From GCA-2725625 sp964574215 (GTDB taxonomy: Bacteria; Pseudomonadota; Alphaproteobacteria; Rhodospirillales; UBA2165), in NCBI GenBank assembly GCA_964574215.1, contig CAZNLR010000026.1, positions 4,669 through 68,668 on the forward strand: DNA of 64,000 bases, read 5' to 3'. This document shows positions 17,539 through 24,575 of the stretch, in pieces. The notes beneath the pieces were generated by a model. The model worked only from the letters and a program-made list of their open reading frames with translations, was not told the DNA's origin and made no database searches. The position numbers were made by a program, and so were the translations under genes. Positions within the stretch are counted from its first letter, which is position 1. Each line of letters starts with the position of its first letter.

Positions 17539-18354
17539 TTATGCGACCTCCATCTGGGTTTTCCGTGGTTCACCGGCGTGCATGCTGTCGAGCGCAAAGA
17601 GGGCGGCGCCGAGTGCGCCCATGTAATGAGAATCGTCACTCACATTCATTTTGATTTCCAGCTTGTCTTCCATGGCCTTGATCATGCCGATGTTTTTGGC
17701 GACACCGCCGGTAAAGGTGATTTCGTCCTTGATGCCGACCCGGCGGAGTAATCCGAAGGTGCGGGCGGCGATGGACTGGTGAACACCCCAAAGAATATCT
17801 TCAACTGTCTTGCCTTTACCGAGCCAGGCCAGGACCTCGGCTTCGGCGAAAACGGTGCAGGTGGTGCTGATGCGGACCGGTTTGTCAGAATTCAAGGCTA
17901 CCGGACCCAAATCACCCAAGGGAATATCCAGCGCTACCGAAGCAGCGCCCAGGAACCGGCCCGTACCGGCGGCGCATTTATCGTTCATGCAGAAATCCTT
18001 GATTTCACCCGTGGGTTCCACCGCAATGGCCTTACTGTCCTGACCACCCATGTCGAGCACCGTTTTGGTGTCCGGGAACATTTGAACCGCGCCCCGTCCG
18101 TGACAGCTGATTTCGGTTACCTGGCGGTCGCCGAAGGTCACTTTGTAGCGGCCGTATCCGGTGCCGATGACATAGCCGACCTCTTCGTCCTTGATGCCCA
18201 TTTCATCCAGAGCAATCTGGTAGGAATTCTCGGCAGCTTTGATGACGTCAGCTCCGGTATCGATCAGGGAGCGTCCCACAATATTCTTCTCTTCATCAAT
18301 GATGACAGCCTTGGTTTGAGTGGACCCGACGTCAACGCCTGCAGTGTATTTCAT
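17539..18354 (-). CDS. Benzoyl-CoA reductase activator subunit A-like (BcrA/BzdP type)
   Basis: ASKHA ATPase, 271 aa from ATG 18354, which follows AGGAGC; a longer open frame to 18552 has no ribosome site and overlaps the upstream gene. Motifs: GVDVGSTQTKAVIIDEE (residues 5-21), VLDMGGQDSKAIAVE, and Cys in NDKCAAGTGRFLGAA and STTCTVFAEAEV as candidate cluster ligands. It is clearly a paralogue of the D-like subunit. The presence of two different activator subunits separates benzoyl-CoA reductases from 2-hydroxyacyl-CoA dehydratases, which use one homodimeric activator. From known family lengths, about 270 aa resembles Azoarcus-type BzdP; Thauera-type BcrA is over 400 aa. Confidence 0.88.
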   Translation of the reverse strand: MKYTAGVDVGSTQTKAVIIDEEKNIVGRSLIDTGADVIKAAENSYQIALDEMGIKDEEVGYVIGTGYGRYKVTFGDRQVTEISCHGRGAVQMFPDTKTVLDMGGQDSKAIAVEPTGEIKDFCMNDKCAAGTGRFLGAASVALDIPLGDLGPVALNSDKPVRISTTCTVFAEAEVLAWLGKGKTVEDILWGVHQSIAARTFGLLRRVGIKDEITFTGGVAKNIGMIKAMEDKLEIKMNVSDDSHYMGALGAALFALDSMHAGEPRKTQMEVA

Positions 18355-18395
18355 GCTATTTGCTCCTGTCTCAACTGCCCTGTATCTATGGCTTG

Positions 18396-19565
18396 TTAGT
18401 CGAACATGATGTTTTCGACAAAGGTCTCTAATTGGATGGCCAAATGGTCGAACGTGCTTTGATTTTCCTCGAACTCGCTGATGAAGTAGGGGATGTGTTC
18501 TTCGTCGAGTTCCTTTGAATAGGCGACCTGTTCCTCTAATCCCGGTTCGCACATCTTGGCGGCAGCGAGAATGACGGCTTCGGCGTCCGAGTCCTTCACC
18601 CGTTCCAGCAGCATCTTCTCTTTCGGCTTGCGCAAATCATGCTGTACCGGGCTGTATGTGGAATTTTCGATATAAGCGTGCGCCAGGTTATCCAATGGAT
18701 CGCCATCCGTGGGTACATCGTCCAAGATGTAGCGAAGGCCGATCAGCAGATCGTCATCGACCACGTAACAGGATCGGGAGACAGTCTGCAAAAGATCAAT
18801 TGGCGGCATCTCACAGAATCCGCCTTCGAAGACCACGCGCATCTTGTCTTGTTTCTTAACGGGGCGGGCGCGGATCATATCGAGAACCGTTTCCAGGAGA
18901 TCGTTGAATTCTTCCTTAGGCAGGAATGCGGCCAGAGAGATCAAAGCCAGTGAATCGTCGGCACCGATCAGCCAGGGGGATTCGCGGCGGATGTCATAGA
19001 GATCCCGCAACAATTTCCGCCCCTTATTGTAAACTTCGATGGAATTCCTGAGATCGTCTTCGCTGATGGTCTTGCCGGTTGCCGCTTCGATATCGCGAAT
19101 GACGCGTTGATATTCGTTACACAAATATTCCTGGGCGAATTTAGAGTTAGGGTTTTGCGGCAGATACAAAATTTGGCACTTATAGTCGAAATTCCGGCCC
19201 CAGATGGCGCCTAGATTGCGGGCGGCATCGCAGATGGGATGGGTGACGAACAAATCCAGCTCGATATCCTTGGTAAGCGCGATATCGAGGGACGTTTTGA
19301 TAATGGAACACAAGTAAGACCCGAAACGGGACTCGGCTTCGGTACCGTCCGACTGGGCGCCCTTGATCTTGACCGGCAGCATGCCGGCCGCATGGGCGAT
19401 TTCTTCCGGGAAGTAGACCTGGAAATGGCCCAACACTTTGCCGCCGTCTTTCCGCCATTCGGCAACGGTGGGGTAGGTGGGGTCTTCGGCCAATTCCCGC
19501 GCCAGATGAAAAATCTGCTCGAGGGTTTTACCTTCCCATTCGGTGAAATAACGTTTGTCGGTCAT
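18396..19565 (-). CDS. Benzoyl-CoA reductase catalytic subunit C-like (BcrC/BzdN type)
   Basis: Member of the HGD-D (2-hydroxyglutaryl-CoA dehydratase D) fold family, 389 aa, the usual length for BcrC/BadD/BzdN. Conserved stretches include VLGHFQVYFPEEIAHAAGML near residues 46-65, SYLCSIIKTSLDIAL, and LFVTHPICDAARNL. Cys candidates for its iron-sulfur cluster occur in SYLCSII, HPICDA and EGGFCEMPP. With subunit B it forms the site that reduces the aromatic ring of benzoyl-CoA by single-electron transfer. The next gene downstream starts 41 nt later, and the B-like gene ends 43 nt upstream. A related dehydratase function cannot be excluded from this subunit alone; the full four-gene set makes the reductase much more likely. 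Confidence 0.88.
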   Translation of the reverse strand: MTDKRYFTEWEGKTLEQIFHLARELAEDPTYPTVAEWRKDGGKVLGHFQVYFPEEIAHAAGMLPVKIKGAQSDGTEAESRFGSYLCSIIKTSLDIALTKDIELDLFVTHPICDAARNLGAIWGRNFDYKCQILYLPQNPNSKFAQEYLCNEYQRVIRDIEAATGKTISEDDLRNSIEVYNKGRKLLRDLYDIRRESPWLIGADDSLALISLAAFLPKEEFNDLLETVLDMIRARPVKKQDKMRVVFEGGFCEMPPIDLLQTVSRSCYVVDDDLLIGLRYILDDVPTDGDPLDNLAHAYIENSTYSPVQHDLRKPKEKMLLERVKDSDAEAVILAAAKMCEPGLEEQVAYSKELDEEHIPYFISEFEENQSTFDHLAIQLETFVENIMFD

Positions 19566-19608
19566 GTTCGTGCTTTCACTATTGCTACTAAAATTAAACT
19601 GCCGCCTA

Positions 19609-20976
19609 TTACACAGCAGCCTGTTGGCGCCGCGAGATCAGCCCTTCGAAAAAGGCGTCGGCGCGGTTTTTCATCTGCGCTTCGGAGACAACCTGCGGGT
19701 CCATCAGGTCGGATTCAAAGAACAATGTGGGCAGGCCCAATTCCTCGGAGACATACCGCCGCTGATCCGCCAATCCGGTGGACACCGTCCGGCAGCTCTT
19801 GATCGGATGATAGACGACGCCGTCAAGGGCGAAGTCCTGAGACGCCTGCTTCATGGTCAAAGCCTGGTGGAACATGCTGTCCATGGCTTCCCGGACCATC
19901 AGAAGCTGGCCTTCGGCGAAGCTTTCCAGGGGATTGTCCAAATCATACTGGAATCCGGCGCAGGTGCCGCCCGATGCGAACCAGAGGTAGGAAGAGGTCA
20001 CGAAAACACCGCCCCAATCGGTGAACATATTGTTGAAGCGGCTGAAAATGGGATAGCAGGGCACGCCGACAAAAGCGAGGCGGAATTGCTGATCCATGCT
20101 GTAGGGTCCATCTTCGCCTTTAAGCTGAATGCCGTGATCATTCTCGGCACGAAAGGTCATTTCCTCGTGCAGCCGATCGAAATATTCAGCGCCTTCCTTG
20201 GTACCGCGGAAACCATTGGCCATACCAAGATACACGGTGCCATCGGTCAAAGCGTTGAACATGGCGGGCTGGTTGGCGTTGAGCTTGATAATTTTATCCC
20301 ACTTTTCGCTCATGCGGTTGGCGTAGCCGAGCACTTCGCGGAATTTATCGATATCGAATTTCTTGCCGTTGACCTTTTCACAGATCTCAATCAGTTCCTT
20401 GACCTGACCCAGCACATACTTGGCTTCGAATTTGAAATCATCGCTGCCCGGCTGGCTTTTGTCGGCAAAGGCGCGGGTGCCGGGGATATCCATGGTAAAA
20501 ATCGGCACATCGTACAGGCGTTCCCAGATTTCCGCCCACTTAATATACGTATTACAAGCGTTGGTCAGGACAGCGACGCTGGGTTTGGGGATGGTGCCCA
20601 TGGGGTGTTTGCCGCCGGCCAGTTGCATGGCCACATCGGCTTTGACGTAGCCGCAGATGTCCGGCGAATAGCCGTAATCCTCGGCTTCATTCAAATAGTC
20701 CCGGGACACCCGCCGGATAGCGGTTTGCAGGGAATTCACTTCCGGAAAGCTGACCGGCATGTCGAAGGCTTTGAGCACCTCGTTCATGCTGCCCATGACG
20801 AAAACATAAGCCGCCCCGCCACCATTTTCGGCGACATTGCTGAGTTCGTTAAACCAAACCCTGAAGAGTTCAGCGCCCTCTTTGACACCGCGGCCAATGA
20901 GTTCGTTTTCTCCCACCATGCTGGCGGCGTGGATCGGTTTCGCTTTATCGTCCTGGGTAATTTCCTGAATGGCCAT
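19609..20976 (-). CDS. Benzoyl-CoA reductase catalytic subunit B-like (BcrB/BzdO type)
   Basis: HGD-D family protein, 455 aa, matching the size of BcrB/BadE/BzdO. Conserved segments include VLTNACNTYIKWAEIWERLY near 190-209, VFVTSSYLWFASGGTC near 325, and HPIKSCRTVSTGLADQRRYV near 400-420. The Cys in these three segments are the likely cluster ligands. It is the first gene of the minus-strand operon B-C-A-D-small Cys protein. In the described Thauera and Azoarcus clusters the C-type subunit comes first, so the order differs. An A/T-rich leader of 385 nt with a perfect palindrome lies upstream. Genes for the later steps of the pathway (dienoyl-CoA hydratase, ring hydrolase) are not in this window. 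Confidence 0.9.
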   Translation of the reverse strand: MAIQEITQDDKAKPIHAASMVGENELIGRGVKEGAELFRVWFNELSNVAENGGGAAYVFVMGSMNEVLKAFDMPVSFPEVNSLQTAIRRVSRDYLNEAEDYGYSPDICGYVKADVAMQLAGGKHPMGTIPKPSVAVLTNACNTYIKWAEIWERLYDVPIFTMDIPGTRAFADKSQPGSDDFKFEAKYVLGQVKELIEICEKVNGKKFDIDKFREVLGYANRMSEKWDKIIKLNANQPAMFNALTDGTVYLGMANGFRGTKEGAEYFDRLHEEMTFRAENDHGIQLKGEDGPYSMDQQFRLAFVGVPCYPIFSRFNNMFTDWGGVFVTSSYLWFASGGTCAGFQYDLDNPLESFAEGQLLMVREAMDSMFHQALTMKQASQDFALDGVVYHPIKSCRTVSTGLADQRRYVSEELGLPTLFFESDLMDPQVVSEAQMKNRADAFFEGLISRRQQAAV

Positions 20977-21057
20977 CTCTGTTTCCTGCTTTTAAAAAAT
21001 GACGGAAGAGGAGTGCGTCACATATAGAGTTCGGATTTACCGTCTCTATCAGTTAGT

Positions 21058-21076
21058 AATTGTAATAATTACAATT
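21058..21076. promoter_or_regulatory. Perfect 9-1-9 palindrome before the benzoyl-CoA reductase operon
   Basis: AATTGTAAT-A-ATTACAATT, a perfect inverted repeat 82 nt upstream of the first reductase gene. Size and symmetry fit a dimeric regulator operator, for example of the MarR type. The surrounding 385-nt intergenic region (20977-21361) is strongly A/T-rich and should hold divergent promoters; a second palindrome (ATATGC-AAAT-GCATAT) is at 21237-21252, on the side of the ABC ATPase gene. Confidence 0.55.
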
Positions 21077-21361
21077 AAAATGTGGTTTTAAGGTGTTTGT
21101 CAATAAAAATCCGCAATTCCGTATCGTTTTACCAATTAACAGGATGAACTTGTTCAATTTCTCTTTGTATTTCAATGTTCTGCGACAAGAAAATAAACAC
21201 TGTCTTATGCGTCTAATTATAGCAAAATCGATATAAATATGCAAATGCATATAATATGAGGCGACTCTCTGACCATAATATTCATCAAATTAGACCCTGA
21301 ATCTGGTCGTTGAATTGGCTTCGGTGCTGCTACACTCCCAATTCATAAAGAGAACGCAAAG

Positions 21362-22213
21362 ATGTCCAACGTTAGCGAAATCGCCATAGGATCGGATGTC
21401 GAAATCCGCGTTGAAGCCCTGTGCAAGGAATTCGACGGGAACGAGGTGCTGCGCGGCGTTGATTTGGAAATCAATCGCGGAGATTTTGTTGCCATCGTCG
21501 GTAGTTCCGGGTGCGGCAAGACGGTTCTTCTCAATCATATTCTGGGATTGTTCGCACCTGATTCAGGGCGGGTATTGGTGCGGGACCACGCCATGCCGGA
21601 AAAACCCATTGTTGATCTGTCCACCTTCGAGGATCAGCTGGAAATCGACCGTATCCACACCCATTGGGGAGTCGTGTTTCAAAGAAACGCCCTTTTTTCC
21701 GGGTCGGTCTTCGACAATATCGGCCTCTTCCTCCACGAGGTAAAAAATTTCGACGATGCCGACGTGAAGCCGGTCGCCCGGTCGGTTTTAGCCGCCGTGG
21801 GTCTCCCCACGGACGACGATTTTTTGTCTACAGAAGCAGAGAGTCTTTCCGGCGGCATGGCTAAAAGACTGGCCGTCGCCCGGGCATTGTCGATGGACCC
21901 GGTGGTTTTGTTTTATGATGAACCGACGACCGGGCTTGACCCTACCAGTGCCAACCAAATCCATGATTTGATCCTTTCGACCCATTCTTACCCCAGACCG
22001 GACTCGGAACCAGGCGAAGCCGGCACGACGACCGTTATTATTACCCACGACAAGGATCTTTTGACCCGGCTCCAACCCCGGACGGTCATGCTTTACGACG
22101 GTCGGGTTTATTTCGATGGCTCATATGAAGAGTTCAGAAACTCCGAGTCATCCATCATTCGTCCATACTTCGATCTCATGCCGGTGTTGCACGGCAGGGC
22201 TATGGCGGTGTGA
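21362..22213 (+). CDS. Orphan MlaF-like ABC ATPase
   Basis: ABC ATP-binding protein of 283 aa resembling MlaF/Ttg2A of the MCE phospholipid-transport systems. Walker A GSSGCGKTVLLNHILG near residues 48-63, Q-loop VVFQRNALFSGSVFDNIG near 102-119, signature SLSGGMAKRLAVARAL, Walker B VVLFYDEPTTGLDP, H-loop VIITHD. MlaF, MlaE, MlaD and MlaC homologues usually lie together, yet no permease or MCE protein gene is adjacent here. It lies divergent from the reductase operon and upstream of the AT-rich cassette. It may serve a permease encoded elsewhere. An insertion between Walker B and the H-loop (HSYPRPDSEPGEAG) is longer than in MlaF. Confidence 0.83.
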   Translation: MSNVSEIAIGSDVEIRVEALCKEFDGNEVLRGVDLEINRGDFVAIVGSSGCGKTVLLNHILGLFAPDSGRVLVRDHAMPEKPIVDLSTFEDQLEIDRIHTHWGVVFQRNALFSGSVFDNIGLFLHEVKNFDDADVKPVARSVLAAVGLPTDDDFLSTEAESLSGGMAKRLAVARALSMDPVVLFYDEPTTGLDPTSANQIHDLILSTHSYPRPDSEPGEAGTTTVIITHDKDLLTRLQPRTVMLYDGRVYFDGSYEEFRNSESSIIRPYFDLMPVLHGRAMAV

Positions 22214-22349
22214 GGGATGTGTTTAGTAAATTTTACGATAATATAATCGCAAAAATCATCAATAATAAAGTTATCTGGACCCAGCCACAAATTGGTATTA
22301 GGTATATCACCCGCAACCATCTCAATGAAATCGAGCCAAAGATAATTTA

Positions 22350-23585
22350 ATGCCAATACTTCAAAAAGTTACAATCAAGTCCTTTAAATCGATTGTCGAC
22401 CAATCTTTAGATTTGGGTCAATTAAATATTTTTGTTGGTGAAAATGGGGCGGGTAAAAGTAACTTTTTAGAAGCTGTAGGAATGCTTTCCGCAGCTGTAT
22501 CAGGTGAAATTAACTATGCAAAACTTGCTGAGCGAGGCGTAAGGCTGTCCTCACCTGAGGTGTTTCGGTCAGCATTTAGAAATATAAATCGTAAAATTAC
22601 ATTTATGCTTGAAGGCCAATTTGAGAATTTCCTGTATGACGCAAATATTTCGTCTGTTCCAGAAAGAGTTAATCCCAATCCCTGGAATTTTCATGCTGAA
22701 AAATTAAGGAGAGGTAAAAAATTAGACGAACCAATTGGAGGAAGAAGCAATCGGGTAGTTGGCATCGCAGGTCGTTCTGATTTTGATCGTGGAAGTTTAA
22801 AACGGAATGAAAGTATTGTTTCTTCCATTCAAGCACTAGGTGGGTTCTTAGAAAATGAAGTAGTTGCGTTGGAAGCGTTAAAAGATTTTGCAATTTACTC
22901 TCCGTCAACTCCAGTCTTAAGGGGCATTACCAATGACGAAAGTTATAAAAGACCTCTAGGATTATATGGTGGTGGAATGGCCGGTGCGATGGCAGATGTT
23001 ATACGCTCAGAGTCATTCGAAGAATTAAATTTATTCTTCTCACTTTTTGATTGGTATCGGACTGTCGGATACAAGAAGCCTTCCGCAGAATTACAATCAA
23101 GCCACGTTCAATCGGGAACTCACGTCGTCGCATTTACGGATAAATTTATGCCTAGGTCATTCAATGAATTGCTGGCCTATGACGTTAGCGAAGGTGCACT
23201 CTATGTTTTATTTGTACTTCTATTATTGGGTCACAACGATGCCCCAAAAATATTTGCGCTGGATAACGTTGACAACGCCTTAAATCCAGGTCTAGTGACA
23301 GAATTGGTAGCACACATTGGAAATGTAATTGAAAAAAATTCAGATTACCAAATTTTTATGACCACGCATAATCCAACAACGTTGGATTCAATAGATTTAT
23401 TTAATTCCAAACATCGGCTATTTGTTGTGAAAAGAAGTGAAGAAGGTAAAACTGTATTTGAACGAATTAAGCCGCCCAAGGGATTTACAAAGAAAAAGTG
23501 GCAAAGCAAATTTAAACACATGAAATTATCAGACATATGGCTATCAGGAATTATCGAAGGAATTGCATCTCCGGAAGGTTTTTAA
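22350..23585 (+). CDS. AAA/ABC-type ATPase of a two-gene ATPase-TOPRIM cassette
   Basis: SMC/RecF-like ATPase (AAA_21/OLD-like), 411 aa. Opens with the family pattern ILQKVTIKSFKSI and Walker A GENGAGKS at residues 30-37. An ABC-like signature is represented by DVSEGALYVL (278-287). The Walker B is IFALDNVDNALNP with Asp305, and Asn306 stands where most relatives have the catalytic Glu. The H-loop is FMTTHNPTT with His340. Such proteins pair with TOPRIM nucleases in OLD/Gabija- and PARIS-like anti-phage systems. The next gene starts 3 nt after this stop and encodes a TOPRIM-like protein. Base composition is much richer in A/T than on either side, a sign of horizontal transfer. The ribosome site is weak. 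The defence role is inferred. Confidence 0.85.
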   Translation: MPILQKVTIKSFKSIVDQSLDLGQLNIFVGENGAGKSNFLEAVGMLSAAVSGEINYAKLAERGVRLSSPEVFRSAFRNINRKITFMLEGQFENFLYDANISSVPERVNPNPWNFHAEKLRRGKKLDEPIGGRSNRVVGIAGRSDFDRGSLKRNESIVSSIQALGGFLENEVVALEALKDFAIYSPSTPVLRGITNDESYKRPLGLYGGGMAGAMADVIRSESFEELNLFFSLFDWYRTVGYKKPSAELQSSHVQSGTHVVAFTDKFMPRSFNELLAYDVSEGALYVLFVLLLLGHNDAPKIFALDNVDNALNPGLVTELVAHIGNVIEKNSDYQIFMTTHNPTTLDSIDLFNSKHRLFVVKRSEEGKTVFERIKPPKGFTKKKWQSKFKHMKLSDIWLSGIIEGIASPEGF

Positions 23586-23588
23586 AAC

Positions 23589-24302
23589 ATGGCTGATGAC
23601 GTTGATCTTCGGTGTTTAGTTGTTTGCGAGGGGTCAAGTGACTTTGCCTTTATCAGTGGATTAGGTGCGCACATTGCTGAAATATCGAAAAAGACTTTCG
23701 AAGCAAAATTGTTGGAGCCCAAAGTAGATGCAACGAGTGGAGAATATTCTAAATTTGGTTGGTCAAATATAGAATCGTGGTGTCAACAACACGGTCTTTA
23801 CGGAAAAAAAGCCATCGATCCATATTTAGTTTTTTGCGATGCAGATTTTCTGTTAATTCATTTGGATACCGATGTTGCACAGGAAATTATGATCGGCGGC
23901 CAAGAATTTGAAGGTTCATACAAAAGTAGAAGAGATTGGTGCAAAAAAGCAATTAATAGTTGGCTTGGCTTCACGCGGATGCGTCCAGACGTTAAATACT
24001 TGCTTCCCACGTTTCAAATCGAGACTTGGTTGTTGGCGACATATGATCAATCCAGATTCCCAAATGACACTGAAATTGAGAATTCAGATTATGAGCGATA
24101 TGAACAGGTTGAAGCTATGTTAATTGAGAAGGGTTACGTTAAGGACAATGCGAAGCCAGAAAGAATGTACAAAGAATTCACGATGTATAACGAAAATCCT
24201 CTTTATTTAACTCGTCTATTAAAATTCGAGAATACCGCTCGGGAGAGATGCAGAGAATTAGACAGATTTTTAAATTTCTACGAATCTAGTTTTGTTGATT
24301 AA
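23589..24302 (+). CDS. TOPRIM-like (DUF4276/RloB-like) nuclease candidate
   Basis: A 237-aa protein with TOPRIM hallmarks: Glu14 in LVVCEGSSDFAF after a beta strand, and the DxD pair Asp84/Asp86 in YLVFCDADFLLI. A third conserved-looking feature is FQIETWLLATYD near residues 142-153, a pattern shared with DUF4276 and RloB proteins. TOPRIM domains in this context cleave nucleic acids under control of the partner ATPase. GGAAGG lies 9 nt before the ATG, and the ATPase gene ends 3 nt upstream, so both are made together. The gene is strongly A/T-biased like its partner. No integrase or transposase is visible nearby. The exact family assignment is uncertain; the active-site pattern is directly visible. 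Confidence 0.78.
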   Translation: MADDVDLRCLVVCEGSSDFAFISGLGAHIAEISKKTFEAKLLEPKVDATSGEYSKFGWSNIESWCQQHGLYGKKAIDPYLVFCDADFLLIHLDTDVAQEIMIGGQEFEGSYKSRRDWCKKAINSWLGFTRMRPDVKYLLPTFQIETWLLATYDQSRFPNDTEIENSDYERYEQVEAMLIEKGYVKDNAKPERMYKEFTMYNENPLYLTRLLKFENTARERCRELDRFLNFYESSFVD

Positions 24303-24575
24303 TTTCCTATTATTTGGTGCCTACACCGAGTCAAGGATTACATAATATAATTTGTTGAGAAAGCAAAAATGAAGATTATATCCTTAATCAAAGTTAGATA
24401 TCTTCGTAAACTTTGTGAACTCCGAATTATTGAGAATCCATCCAAAGTTTAAATTTTAAGGACAATTCAAAGCCTATCTTGAGCCTGCTGCACCTGTTGA
24501 AAACCCGGCTTCTCGGTGACAATACGGACTGATGTGATATCATCAAAATCAAAACAATACATTCGGGAAGAGAAT
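24303..24575. other. AT-rich gap after the ATPase-TOPRIM cassette
   Basis: A 273-nt stretch, A/T-rich for its first 150 nt and then closer to the surrounding composition, so it probably holds the right edge of the transferred segment. A 27-codon open frame (24369-24452) has no support. No terminator with a T-run and no attachment-site repeat could be recognised. Confidence 0.4.

Noticed and set aside
16694..20976. 2-hydroxyacyl-CoA dehydratase with activator
   Set aside because: Two different activator subunits are present, and dehydratases use one homodimeric activator. The four-subunit set fits benzoyl-CoA reductase.
24369..24452. 27-codon open frame with a possible ribosome site
   Set aside because: Too short, in A/T-rich DNA where chance frames are common; no homology or motif visible.
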